In this document: positions 17,182 through 25,771 of the stretch, one piece after another | Numbering within the stretch: the stretch's first letter is position 1 | Layout: each line of letters starts with the position of its first letter | Source: JBCBWG01 sp038523925 | Lineage (GTDB): Bacteria; Pseudomonadota; Alphaproteobacteria; Rhizobiales; Hyphomicrobiaceae | Reading direction: 5' to 3' | DNA: 64,000 nt | Assembly (NCBI GenBank): GCA_038523925.1 | Contig: JBCBIY010000003.1 | Coordinates: 1-64,000, forward strand | Notes under the pieces: generated by a model | Told to the model about the DNA's origin: nothing | Seen by the model: only the letters and a program-made list of their open reading frames with translations | Database searches by the model: none | Translations under genes and position numbers: made by a program

Positions 17182-17829
17182 TCAAGAGGTCGCGGCCGTG
17201 CACTCCTCATCCGGCGGCAGCGGATCGCATTTTTGGTCCGCCGTGCACGCCTTCAGCCCAAGCAGCAGCTCGTCTGAGATGATCCCATTCCGCGGCCCGC
17301 GATAGTGCCCGAACGACTGCAGCCCGCACTGATACAGCTTGACCATTTCAGACCCGCCGAACTGCATGGCGCGCTGGTAGTCGGCGTAGGCCTGCTCGGC
17401 CTTGCCTTCAGCGTGATAGAGGTGCGCGCGCGTGTCGTGGGCGTGCGGGCTGAAGGGGTCGATGCGGAGTGACCGGCGCACGTCGGGCCACGCGGCTTCG
17501 ATGTTGCCAGACCGGAAGTGAGCCCACGCGCGGTTGTTGAGCGCGATCGCGTAATACGGATTAAGCGCGATCGCCTCGTCATAGTCGGCGATGGCTTCCG
17601 GATAGCGGCCAATCATCGAGAGTGCGAGCGCGCGCATCGCATGCGCGGTCGAACGCGTCGTCGGCGAAAGGTCCGGCTGTGCGAGCAGCTTGGCGCAGGC
17701 GTCAATGCGACGGCCGAGATCCTTCGAGAAGCACTCGTGAGATTCGTACGTGTTCGCGACGGAGAGCGTGGCGCTGCCCGTCACAATCATCAGTGTTGCG
17801 GCTGCCAATGCGGCGATGCGGCGGATCAT
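17182..17829 (-). CDS. Exported TPR-repeat protein
   Basis: Periplasmic protein of 215 residues with a signal peptide (MIRRIAALAAATLMIV, then SVANTY). About three tetratricopeptide repeats follow, for example the repeat around YPEAIADYDEAIALNP and the next two to QRAMQFGG. The C-terminal tail is Cys-rich (CKACTADQKC) and acidic. ATG 17829 was chosen because a longer reading would overlap the next gene upstream and lacks a signal peptide at its N-terminus. The function is unknown; TPR proteins of this size usually mediate protein contacts. Confidence 0.7.
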   Translation of the reverse strand: MIRRIAALAAATLMIVTGSATLSVANTYESHECFSKDLGRRIDACAKLLAQPDLSPTTRSTAHAMRALALSMIGRYPEAIADYDEAIALNPYYAIALNNRAWAHFRSGNIEAAWPDVRRSLRIDPFSPHAHDTRAHLYHAEGKAEQAYADYQRAMQFGGSEMVKLYQCGLQSFGHYRGPRNGIISDELLLGLKACTADQKCDPLPPDEECTAATS

Positions 17830-17869
17830 GTGTGGTGCCTTCACGCTGCGGGATCGGGTTCCGAGTTGG

Positions 17870-18223
17870 CTATCCCGTATTCGGTGGAACCTCAATGTCG
17901 AGATCGAGAATTAGAAAGCTCCACGACTTCCCGTGCCCGTCGAGGTTGAGCGACGTATTGACGCCGCCCTCAAGCGCGTCGTGCATCACGAAATTGAGCC
18001 CGCGCAGCTCATCGAGAGCGAATCGTTCGACGTCCCCCTTAATCAAACTCGGAAATGCGGCCTTGATGCGCTCGGGCGTGAGCTGCGCCTTGAGCAGCGC
18101 GTAGTCGCCAGGCTCGTAGGGCCACACCGAAACGTTCGAAATGTTGCCCTTGTCTCCCGCGCGGGCGTGCGCCAGTTCGCGCAGTTTGACCGTGCGCTGC
18201 AGGTTTTGCGACGTGTCTGTCAT
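17870..18223 (-). CDS. AtuA-associated small protein (C-terminal AtuA domain)
   Basis: Small soluble protein of 117 residues that resembles the C-terminal ferredoxin-like domain of long AtuA proteins: LRELAHARAGDKGN near the start, and HDALEGGVNTSLNLDGHGK near the end. It starts inside the stop of the larger AtuA-type gene (overlap 18220-18223), so the two are coupled and form a split version of AtuA. It probably acts in the same complex. The reaction is unknown. Confidence 0.75.
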   Translation of the reverse strand: MTDTSQNLQRTVKLRELAHARAGDKGNISNVSVWPYEPGDYALLKAQLTPERIKAAFPSLIKGDVERFALDELRGLNFVMHDALEGGVNTSLNLDGHGKSWSFLILDLDIEVPPNTG

Positions 18224-19563
18224 GCTGTGTAGACCTCAAGTGCCGGCGAGACCGCGTCGCGCGGGATGAGCGCTGAGTGCGTGATGACCGAAGGGGTGAT
18301 GCGGCCGCGATATCCGCCGCCGCCGGCCGGGCCGCAGCAGAGCAGCGCCTCCGTCTCCCAAAGCGCGAGTTCTGCGGTCTCGCGATCATCCGTCCTGAGC
18401 GCCACGCGGACGCGGACGTCGGCGACGGCATCGGTGATGGGTCGCGCGGCCGCGCGCGCTGTCGCGTGAAGGGCGCTGACGCCAATGAGGTCGACCCGCA
18501 TCTCCGCGGTGCCGCCGGTCAGGCGCTTGAGCCGGCTGGCGACGACGTCGGCTGCAAGTGCAGCGCGTGCTTCAGCATTCGCGCCGGCATAGCTTACCTC
18601 GGCTTCCGCGAGCAGGCCGCCATCAAACCCAATCGTCACTTTGAGCTGGTCAGGCCGTTGCGCGCCGCCTGCACCGGTCACGCGCACGCGGTTGGCAGCT
18701 TCGGCTTCAAGCCGGACGGTCGAGAAGTTCGCCGTCACATCGGGCGTGAGGTAAGCGGCCGGGTCGTGGACTTCGTAGAGGAGCTGCTCCTTCACCGTCT
18801 GCTCCGAGACGACACCGCCGGCCGCCGCGAGCTTTGTGATGACAACGCTGCCGTCGCCCCGCACTTCGCCGATCGGATAGCCGCAGTTTGCAAGGTCCGG
18901 CACGTCCTTCCGGCCGGGATCGGCGAAATACCCACCGGTAATCTGCATGCCGCATTCGAGCAGGTGACCGATCATTGCCGCCTGACCAATACGCGGCCAG
19001 TCATCGAGCGCCCAGCCGTAGTGCGCTGCAAGCGGTGCGACGACGAGCGATGGATCGGAGACGCGGCCCGTGATCACGACATCAGCGCCGGTTTGAATTG
19101 CAGGCAGGATCGCGTCAGCGCCGAGGTAAGCGTTCGCGCAGATGACCTCGCGGCCAACATCGCCGAGCCGCCGGTTGCCGTGATCGATGAGGACCGTGTC
19201 CGGTCCAATGAGATCGGTGACTTCATCGCCGAGGACGGCCGCCACTTGCAGACCGCGCAATCCGAGGTCGCGGGCAATATCGCAGATCAGTTCGGCCGCC
19301 GCCGGAACGTTCGCGACGCCCATGTTGGTGACGATGCGCGTGCCGTTCGCTTTTGCGTGGGGGAGGACAGCGCGTATGCGATGTCCGAGCTGCGGGTTAT
19401 ACCCGCGCTTCCGATCAGCGCGGCGATCGCGATGACCGAACGCAAGCGTCCGTTCGCCAATGGTCTCGAAGATGATGCAATCGAGGTTGCCGTCGCGGAC
19501 GAGGTCGACGGCGGGCTCCAGCCGGTCAGATGAAAACCCGGCGCCGCAGCCGATGCGGTACAT
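18220..19563 (-). CDS. AtuA-family protein (DUF1446)
   Basis: Core domain of the acyclic terpene utilisation protein AtuA, 447 residues. Features are the N-terminal RIGCGAGFSSDR, a CIIFETIGERTLAF segment, and DVVITGRVSDPSLVVAPLA. AtuA of Pseudomonas belongs to the citronellol/geraniol catabolic cluster, but the wider family occurs in many acid-degradation loci and its chemistry is not settled. ATG 19563 is preceded by GGGGAG. No atuC-F carboxylase genes are adjacent, so a terpene role should not be assumed. Confidence 0.8.
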   Translation of the reverse strand: MYRIGCGAGFSSDRLEPAVDLVRDGNLDCIIFETIGERTLAFGHRDRRADRKRGYNPQLGHRIRAVLPHAKANGTRIVTNMGVANVPAAAELICDIARDLGLRGLQVAAVLGDEVTDLIGPDTVLIDHGNRRLGDVGREVICANAYLGADAILPAIQTGADVVITGRVSDPSLVVAPLAAHYGWALDDWPRIGQAAMIGHLLECGMQITGGYFADPGRKDVPDLANCGYPIGEVRGDGSVVITKLAAAGGVVSEQTVKEQLLYEVHDPAAYLTPDVTANFSTVRLEAEAANRVRVTGAGGAQRPDQLKVTIGFDGGLLAEAEVSYAGANAEARAALAADVVASRLKRLTGGTAEMRVDLIGVSALHATARAAARPITDAVADVRVRVALRTDDRETAELALWETEALLCCGPAGGGGYRGRITPSVITHSALIPRDAVSPALEVYTA

Positions 19564-19643
19564 GCGTTCACTCCCCTTGGTTTTTTAAGGGGCAGTAAAT
19601 CATGGCGGTTGGCGGAGCGCGAGACGCCCGTGATGCATGCGTG

Positions 19644-20312
19644 TCAGGCGCTCGCGGCGGGGGCGTCGGTGACGTTGACCGAGACGGTGCGGGCGGCACC
19701 AGCCGTCGCGCCATCGTCGTCCTGAACCGTGACCGCAAAGCTCGCACGCGCGCCCGGCGCACCATCGTGAACGAACATGACACGGCCCGCATTGAGATCG
19801 GCCTGTGTAAATCGTGTCACCGCATGGGTTGGCGCGGACGCTTTTGCGACGAACCCGCTGGACGGGTTGGTGACGACGAACAGCAGATCCTCCGGCGCAT
19901 CATCAGGATCGATCGCAGCCAGGTCATCGCGGCGAATAATGACCGACCCGCCGCGCAGCACATCGAGTTCGAGATCGCCGACGAGTTCAGGCGGCACATT
20001 GCGGACGTCCGCCGAAAGTTCACCACCGGGGGCCATCGCAAGGGCGCCGTACTGCACGTTGCCCGTCACCCGGCCCTTGTCGCGGATCTGGACAAGCTCG
20101 CGCACGCGGACCGTCCCGTCGATCGCGCCGCCGACGTCTGCCGTGTTGGCCCTGATCACGCCGTCAACCTTGCCGCCGCCCGCGACCTCGACGTGCGCGG
20201 CGTTGATGCGTCCTTCGACATAGCCGTCGACACGGACGGCCCGGCCGTTGCGGATCTCGCCCTGCAGCACTGTCTCGGGCCCGATGACAGCAACGCCTTT
20301 CGTATCCGCCAT
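19644..20312 (-). CDS. Bactofilin domain fused to a CSPG/cadherin-like repeat
   Basis: The protein has 222 residues in two parts. Residues 1 to about 105 are a bactofilin domain, a right-handed beta-helix built of short repeats: IGPETVLQGEIRNGRAV, VDGYVEGRINAAHVEVA, GKVDGVIRANTADVGG and similar. Bactofilins are cytoplasmic polymers that organise cell shape. Residues about 120-215 look like one CSPG4-type repeat: GGSVIIRRDDL, then FTQADLNAGRVMFVHDG, then FAVTVQDDDGA. Such repeats normally occur in secreted adhesins. No signal peptide or membrane span is visible. ATG 20312 has GGAG upstream. Domain calls are by eye; the fusion itself is continuous in one frame. Confidence 0.75.
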   Translation of the reverse strand: MADTKGVAVIGPETVLQGEIRNGRAVRVDGYVEGRINAAHVEVAGGGKVDGVIRANTADVGGAIDGTVRVRELVQIRDKGRVTGNVQYGALAMAPGGELSADVRNVPPELVGDLELDVLRGGSVIIRRDDLAAIDPDDAPEDLLFVVTNPSSGFVAKASAPTHAVTRFTQADLNAGRVMFVHDGAPGARASFAVTVQDDDGATAGAARTVSVNVTDAPAASA

Positions 20313-20418
20313 GACCTTAACTCCAAACCGTTCTGATCAGCCGTCAGTGCCACTCAACACGCGGCCGGACGCCCCGCAACACGAGGAGCCGAAAGCTCGA
20401 CAAAAGCCTGCAAAGTGT

Positions 20419-20439
20419 GGCCGGAAGTCGTTGCCGGCC
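20419..20439 (-). terminator. Possible hairpin after the altronate dehydratase-like gene
   Basis: GGCCGG and CCGGCC pair around a nine-base loop, about 37 bases downstream of the minus-strand stop at 20476. The following T content is weak (ACACTTTG), so intrinsic termination is uncertain. Confidence 0.35.
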
Positions 20440-20475
20440 TTGAGAGCGGCGCCGGGCCTGGGCCTGCGCGAGAGC

Positions 20476-22017
20476 CTACATCACCGCGCCGATCTGCCAG
20501 GGCACAAACTCGTTGTCGCCGTAGCCGAGCGCCTCCGACTTCGTCTTTGCACCCGACGCGACCCTTACGATGTGGTTGAAGATTTCGCGGCCCTTGTCGG
20601 CCACGCTTACGCCTTCGAGGACATCGCCGCAGTTGATGTCCATGTCCTCTTCCATCCGCGCGAACATTGCAGAGTTTGTTGCAAGCTTGAGCGAGGGCGA
20701 CGGCTTGCAGCCGAACGCTGAGCCGCGCCCGGTGGTGAACGTGACGACGTTGCAGCCGCCGGCCACCTGGCCGGTCACCGAGACCGGGTCGTAGCCGGGC
20801 GTGTCCATGAACGTGAAGCCGCTCGCGGTCACGCGCTCGGCGTAGGCGTAGACGCCATTGAGCGTCGTTGTGCCACCCTTCGTGGCGGCGCCGAGTGACT
20901 TTTCAAGGATCGTTGTGAGGCCGCCGGCCTTGTTGCCGGGCGAAGGGTTGTTGTCCATCGAGCCGCCGTTGCGTTCAGTGTAAGCGCGCCACCAATCGAC
21001 GATGCCGACCAGTCGCTCACCAACCTCGCGCGAGGCTGCGCGCCGCGTCAGCAGATGCTCGGCGCCGTAGATCTCAGGGGTCTCGGCAAGGACGCCGGTT
21101 GCACCATGGGCCGCGAGCAGGTCAGCCGCAGCCCCGAGCGCCGCATTCGCGGTGATGCCGGAATAGCCGTCCGATCCGCCGCATTGCAGCGCGACCATCA
21201 GTTCAGACGCCGGCCGGGTTTCGCGCCGCGCCGCGTTCGCAAGCGGCAGCATCTCACAGACCCGCGCCACCCCGGCCGCGATTGTCGCCCGCGTCCCGCC
21301 CGTGTCCTGGATCGTCATCGTCTGAAACGCGGGGCCATCTTCGATCCCGTACGTCTCCTTCATACGCGCGATCTGGAACGTTTCGCAGCCGAGGCCCACG
21401 AGCAGAATGCCCGCGAAGTTCGGGTGCGAGGCATACCCCCACATGGTGCGCTGAAACGCGTCCCATCCATCTCCGGACGGAGCCATGCCGCAGCCAGTGC
21501 CGTGGACGAAGGCTGCGACGCCATCAACGTTTGGATAGTCCCGAAGGATACCGGAGCGCGTCACCTCATCGGCGATCAGCCGCGCGACGGATGCGGAGCA
21601 GTTCACGCTCGTTAGAATGCCGATGTAGTTGCGCGTGCCGGTGCGGCCACTCGCGCGGCGGAAACCCTCAAACGTCGCCCGCTCGGGTTCCGGCAGCGAA
21701 CCGGCCGGTTTTTGAGCTGACGCATACGCATAGTCGCGATCGAACTCGGCGTAACGGCAGTTGTGCGTATGGACGTGATCGCCGGGGGCAATGGCACCGT
21801 CGGCAAAACCGATGATCTGGCCGAACTTGCGGACCGGCGCACCATCGTCGATTGAGCGGATCGCCATCTTGTGGCCGCGGAGCACACGGCCGGTGACTTG
21901 GATGCCATGCGCTTCGCCGCCAGGTGGCACGCCGTCGACGGCGACCACAACGTTGTCTTCAGGGTTCAGGTGCAGCGTTCGCGGCCTCGCGCGCGCCGCC
22001 TCAGTCTGGCTGGTCAA
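20476..22017 (-). CDS. Altronate dehydratase-family enzyme (UxaA-like)
   Basis: Metal-dependent sugar-acid dehydratase of 513 residues with an N-terminal SAF domain (about 1-95, VVVAVDGVPPGG, HTHNC) and the large UxaA/GarD C-terminal domain (RTGTRNYIGI, HGTGCGM, GGSDGYSG, DINCGD). It should convert a sugar acid such as altronate or galactarate to a 2-keto-3-deoxy acid. I chose TTG 22017, preceded by GGAG at five bases, because the longer reading to 22131 would run into the divergent transglycosylase gene and has no family-like N-terminus. DgoK and DgoA at 53-55 kb could process related intermediates, but they are distant. The exact substrate is unknown. Confidence 0.82.
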   Translation of the reverse strand: MTSQTEAARARPRTLHLNPEDNVVVAVDGVPPGGEAHGIQVTGRVLRGHKMAIRSIDDGAPVRKFGQIIGFADGAIAPGDHVHTHNCRYAEFDRDYAYASAQKPAGSLPEPERATFEGFRRASGRTGTRNYIGILTSVNCSASVARLIADEVTRSGILRDYPNVDGVAAFVHGTGCGMAPSGDGWDAFQRTMWGYASHPNFAGILLVGLGCETFQIARMKETYGIEDGPAFQTMTIQDTGGTRATIAAGVARVCEMLPLANAARRETRPASELMVALQCGGSDGYSGITANAALGAAADLLAAHGATGVLAETPEIYGAEHLLTRRAASREVGERLVGIVDWWRAYTERNGGSMDNNPSPGNKAGGLTTILEKSLGAATKGGTTTLNGVYAYAERVTASGFTFMDTPGYDPVSVTGQVAGGCNVVTFTTGRGSAFGCKPSPSLKLATNSAMFARMEEDMDINCGDVLEGVSVADKGREIFNHIVRVASGAKTKSEALGYGDNEFVPWQIGAVM

Positions 22018-22124
22018 AGGAAGCTCCGTGGTCGGTCGTGTCGGCTCGCGCGATACCAGCACGTTGACACCGCGCCCGGCAATATGCTGACCGCTGACGC
22101 GACCGCTTCCCGAGGGACCCAGCC

Positions 22125-22991
22125 ATGCCACACATCTCAGCCGTCACCCGCGCGGGCAGACCACTGTTCGCCGCCGCACTCGCGATCGGCGCGGCACTTC
22201 TTACTGTCACCCCCGTTACTGTCACCCCCGCGCTCGCGCAGTCGTGCGGCAACACCGGCCAGGGGTTCAATCGCTGGTTGCAATCCTACAAGCAGCAGGC
22301 GGCGGCGAAGGGCATCTCACAGCGCACGCTGCAGCGCGCACTGGCCGGCGTCACGTACGACCGGCGGGTGATCCGCCGCGATCGCTCGCAGCGCTCGTTC
22401 AGGCTGAGTTTTGCCGAATTCTACAAGCGCCGCGTCGGCGCCTACCTGATGAAGCGCGCGCGGACCCGGCTTCGCCGCCATGCCCGCCTGCTCAACCGCA
22501 TCGAGCAGCGCTACGGCGTGCCGCGCGAAGTGCTGGTGTCGATCTGGGGCCTAGAGACCGACTTCGGCCGGTCCGGCAACGGCAAGTACTCGATCATTCG
22601 ATCGATCGCGACGCTCGCTTACGATTGCCGCCGTACAAAGTTCTTTCGCGGGCATCTGCTTGCCGCCCTCAGGATCGTCCAGAAGGGCGACATGACGCCC
22701 AAGCAGATGCGGGGTGGATGGGCCGGCGAGATCGGGCAGGTCCAGTTCCTGCCGGGGTCTTACGACCGGTTCGCCGTCGACTATGATGGCAATGGCCGCC
22801 GCGATCTCGTCCGCAGCGTGCCAGACATGTTGGCGTCGACTGCAAACTACCTGCGCGCTTACGGTTGGAAGCGCGGCGCAGGCTGGCAGCCCGGACAACC
22901 GAACTATCGCGTGATCAAGGCGTGGAACAAGGCCGGCGTCTACGCAAAGACGATCGCGAAGATGTCGGCGCGGCTGGCGGGCGAGGCTTGA
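22125..22991 (+). CDS. Lytic murein transglycosylase (MltB-type)
   Basis: Periplasmic peptidoglycan-cleaving enzyme of 288 residues. An N-terminal signal ends at PALAQ. Family motifs are SIWGLETDFG with catalytic Glu144, and GEIGQVQFLPGSY followed by VDYDGNGRRD. The SLT fold occupies nearly all of the mature protein, with no C-terminal peptidoglycan-binding domain. GAGGG lies about eight bases before ATG 22125. The signal peptide contains an exact 15-base tandem duplication. It diverges from the altronate dehydratase-like gene and converges with a membrane-protein gene nine bases after its stop. Confidence 0.88.
   Translation: MPHISAVTRAGRPLFAAALAIGAALLTVTPVTVTPALAQSCGNTGQGFNRWLQSYKQQAAAKGISQRTLQRALAGVTYDRRVIRRDRSQRSFRLSFAEFYKRRVGAYLMKRARTRLRRHARLLNRIEQRYGVPREVLVSIWGLETDFGRSGNGKYSIIRSIATLAYDCRRTKFFRGHLLAALRIVQKGDMTPKQMRGGWAGEIGQVQFLPGSYDRFAVDYDGNGRRDLVRSVPDMLASTANYLRAYGWKRGAGWQPGQPNYRVIKAWNKAGVYAKTIAKMSARLAGEA
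22201..22230 (+). repeat. Exact 15-base tandem duplication in a signal peptide
   Basis: TTACTGTCACCCCCG occurs twice in a row, adding five in-frame residues (TVTPV type) just before the signal cleavage site of the transglycosylase. It is probably a neutral slippage event. Confidence 0.9.
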
Positions 22992-23000
22992 CCGGCCAAA

Positions 23001-23429
23001 TCACTCAAGCCCTTGCGGGCCGAACATGATGATGATGACGGCGACCAACACGATCATCGCGATCACGTTGATAATGACCGTCCCGCGGTGCCATGTGTCG
23101 AACTTTGACTTGGCGGCGGCATCACCCTCGAGCGACCGGTCGCGCGCGTCGTTGATAATGGGTATCGCGTAGAAGCGGACTGCGATCATAAGTGCGGCCG
23201 CAGCCGCGGTGATCAACGCAATCAGGACTTCGCCCGAGAAAAGCAGTGCGAACGCCACGAGCGCGGCAGCCTGACCGTTGATCAGAAAGTACCGCGGGAA
23301 GACGGCGCGGAGGAACTTGCCGGCATCGGCCTCCGGCAAGGCCTGAAACACCGTGGGCGCGATCACCACCGAGAAGAAGAGCATCGCGCCAAGCGACGCG
23401 GCCGACAAAGCGATGGCGAATTCTGCCAT
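23001..23429 (-). CDS. DUF4149-family membrane protein
   Basis: Small integral membrane protein of 142 residues with four hydrophobic segments (around 5-30, 45-68, 70-90 and 118-138). Phrases such as SLGAMLFFSVVIAPTVF, FPRYFLI and FDTWHRGTVIINV fit the DUF4149 (TMEM205-like) family. Function unknown. It converges with the transglycosylase gene and lies 117 bases before the Hsp20 stop on the same strand. Confidence 0.75.
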   Translation of the reverse strand: MAEFAIALSAASLGAMLFFSVVIAPTVFQALPEADAGKFLRAVFPRYFLINGQAAALVAFALLFSGEVLIALITAAAAALMIAVRFYAIPIINDARDRSLEGDAAAKSKFDTWHRGTVIINVIAMIVLVAVIIIMFGPQGLE

Positions 23430-23546
23430 TTGGAAACCCTGAACGTTTCAAGTGAAGTCCCGCCGCAACGAAGACGGCAAGGCCCCTTCGAAACGCCGTA
23501 CAGGCTCAATCGGATCCCAAACCACCATCGCGGCGTCTCGGCCCAT

Positions 23547-24260
23547 CTAGTCCGACTTCGATTTCTTCTTCTTCGACTTGGACGCGCCGTCAGACTTGGC
23601 GTCGTCCTCCGACGCGCGCTCCGCCTGAAGGTCGTCCCGGCTCAGCGCCGCGTCGCGCGCAGCCTGCTCATGCTCATGCTCATGCTCGCCATCGCGCCGG
23701 TGCTTGCCGCCGCCATGGTCAATCGACTTATCGCGCGCGCCCAAATCTTTCGCATCGATTTCGATCCGGCGCTTCTGCTCTTGATCGTCCACATGCCGTG
23801 GCAGCTCAATCGTCAGCACGCCATGCTCGTAAGACGCTGAAATGCTCTCCTGATCGATGTCTTCGGCAAGCCGGATCGAGCGGCTGAAGGCGCCGTACTG
23901 CCGTTCGCGACGCGCACCGTCTTCCGCCTCCCGCTCCGCATGCTTCTCACCCGCAATGGTCAGCACGCCGTCGTCGATCTCGATCGACATGTCGTCGGGA
24001 TCAACACCCGGCGCTTCAACGGCAATGACGTAGCAGTCCTCGGCCCGGTCGATATCGATGACGGGCATAAAGCTCTCGGATTGTGCGCCGGCGCCGGAAC
24101 TGTCGCGACTGCGCGAGGTATCAAAACCCGCCAAGTAGTTGCCGACCAGATCGTCCATCTCCCGGCGCATGTCGTCGAGAACATGGAACGGCGCAAGCGC
24201 GTAGCTCATGGGGCTGGTTGGAAAGCGGGTCCGGCTTGAGTACCGGCTGGTGCGTGACAT
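23547..24260 (-). CDS. Hsp20-family small heat shock protein with charged C-terminal tail
   Basis: ATP-independent holdase chaperone of 237 residues. The alpha-crystallin domain spans about residues 60-155 (FMPVIDIDRAEDCYVIAVEAPG, DGVLTIAGEKH and ASYEHGVLTIELPR). After it comes an unusually long, highly charged tail of about 75 residues with a His/Glu patch (EHEHEHEQ) and a Lys/Ser end (SKKKKSKSD). Typical bacterial Hsp20 proteins are 140-170 residues. ATG 24260 follows GAGG. The leader shows no convincing ROSE-type anti-Shine-Dalgarno and no clear sigma-32 promoter. Confidence 0.88.
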   Translation of the reverse strand: MSRTSRYSSRTRFPTSPMSYALAPFHVLDDMRREMDDLVGNYLAGFDTSRSRDSSGAGAQSESFMPVIDIDRAEDCYVIAVEAPGVDPDDMSIEIDDGVLTIAGEKHAEREAEDGARRERQYGAFSRSIRLAEDIDQESISASYEHGVLTIELPRHVDDQEQKRRIEIDAKDLGARDKSIDHGGGKHRRDGEHEHEHEQAARDAALSRDDLQAERASEDDAKSDGASKSKKKKSKSD

Positions 24261-24403
24261 GACGAACCTCAACTTTTTGATGGAACCAATCTGTCAAACG
24301 CAATTTCCCAGCCGAACGTTCCCGCGTGCCGCTTGCTCGAACGCCGCCACCCATGCTCGTTTGATCGCAGTCCGTCTGCACCTGACCGAACAAGGCTCGC
24401 CCG

Positions 24404-25744
24404 ATGAATCTCTCTTTCAAGCTCGCTGAACGCGCCGACGCCGGCCAACCGATCCGCATCGGCCAGATCGGCGCCGGCAAGTTCGGAACGATGTTCCTGG
24501 CGCAGCTCCGCCTGACGAAGGGCATGCACCTGATGGGGCTCGCGGACCTTATGCCCGACCGGGCGAAGACCCGGCTCGGCGACGTCGGCTGGCCGGCCGA
24601 ACAGTATTCAGCGGCCTCGCTGGATGAGGCCTTCAGCGCCGGCAGTGCCTTTGTCACAGACGATCAGGCAGCCCTCATCGACGACCCGCGGATCGACGTC
24701 ATCATCGAAGCGACCGGCGACCCCGGGAACGGGATCCGCATTGCGAAGGCGGCGATCGCGGCTGGCAAGCACATCGTGATGGTGAACGTCGAAGCCGACG
24801 CCCTTGCCGGTCCATTGCTCGCCCGGATGGCGCGTGACGCAGGTGTCGTCTACTCGCTCGCGTGGGGCGACCAGCCGGCATTGATCTGCGAACACATCGA
24901 TTGGGCGCGCACTTGCGGCTTCGATGTCGTCGCCGCCGGAAAGGGCACGCGCTACCACCCGCGCTATCACGCCTCCACGCCGGAGACCGTCTGGGACATC
25001 CTCGCGACGTACCTGCCGATCGAGCAGCGCGACCACATCAACCCGAAGATGTTCAACTCGTTTCTCGACGGCACGAAGTCAGGCATCGAGATGACGGCTG
25101 TCTGCAATGCGATGGACCTGCAGCCGCAAACGAACGGCCTCGCGTTTCCGCCGGCCTCGCGGTTTGAACTCGCTGACGTTTGCAAGCCGAAAGCCGATGG
25201 CGGCACGCTCGAAGCCAAGAGCGTGACGGAGTGCGTATCGTCAGTCACGCGCGACGAAGACGATGTCGCCCATAACCTTGTGATGGGCACCTATGTCGTC
25301 ATCTCGTCGCAGAGCGACTACGCAGAGACCTGCTTCCGCGAGTATAACTGCCTGCCCGACAAGAGCGGCCAGTACGCAGCGCTCTACCGCCCGACACACA
25401 TGATCGGGCTTGAGCTTGGCCTCTCTGTTGCGAGCGCGGCATTGCGCGGCGAGCCGACCGGCACTGCGCGCGTCTTCAACTCAGATGTCGTCGCGATCGC
25501 GAAGCGCAGCCTGAAGGCTGGCGAAGTCCTCGATGGTGAAGGCGGCTTCACCGTCTGGGGCCGGCAGACACCTGCAAGGATGTCGCTTGACGAGGGGCTG
25601 CTGCCGCTTGGCCTCGCGCACAACACAACGCTCAAATCTGACATCGCGGAGGGCCAGCCCGTGCGTTGGTCCGATGTCGAGATCGACAAACGCGACGATG
25701 CCGTGGTGACACGCCGCGCAATGGAAGCCGAGTTCGGCGGCTAG
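24404..25744 (+). CDS. SAF-domain NAD(P)-dependent oxidoreductase (homoserine dehydrogenase-like)
   Basis: Cytoplasmic dehydrogenase of 446 residues. An N-terminal Rossmann domain has GxGxxG at 23-28 (IGAGKFG), followed by DVIIEATGDP and AAIAAGKHIVMVNVE, as in the COG4091 group of predicted homoserine dehydrogenase-like proteins. The C-terminal SAF domain (about 365-440) is often mislabelled as flagellar FlgA-like. Members are found in sugar-acid and branched-sugar catabolic loci. The substrate cannot be read from the sequence. It is not adjacent to the other SAF protein of the window (20476-22017), although both could act on sugar acids. Confidence 0.75.
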   Translation: MNLSFKLAERADAGQPIRIGQIGAGKFGTMFLAQLRLTKGMHLMGLADLMPDRAKTRLGDVGWPAEQYSAASLDEAFSAGSAFVTDDQAALIDDPRIDVIIEATGDPGNGIRIAKAAIAAGKHIVMVNVEADALAGPLLARMARDAGVVYSLAWGDQPALICEHIDWARTCGFDVVAAGKGTRYHPRYHASTPETVWDILATYLPIEQRDHINPKMFNSFLDGTKSGIEMTAVCNAMDLQPQTNGLAFPPASRFELADVCKPKADGGTLEAKSVTECVSSVTRDEDDVAHNLVMGTYVVISSQSDYAETCFREYNCLPDKSGQYAALYRPTHMIGLELGLSVASAALRGEPTGTARVFNSDVVAIAKRSLKAGEVLDGEGGFTVWGRQTPARMSLDEGLLPLGLAHNTTLKSDIAEGQPVRWSDVEIDKRDDAVVTRRAMEAEFGG

Positions 25745-25771
25745 GCGCCGGACACGCAGGAGGTTGCCGCG

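Noticed and set aside
18277..19533. Long plus-strand frame over the AtuA gene
   Set aside because: Composition is Arg/Ala/Asp-rich without motifs; the minus-strand AtuA frame has a Shine-Dalgarno and family sequence.
24261..24403. ROSE-type RNA thermometer before hsp20
   Set aside because: I looked for the UUGCU anti-Shine-Dalgarno near the start and did not find it. The leader lacks a convincing pairing with GAGG.
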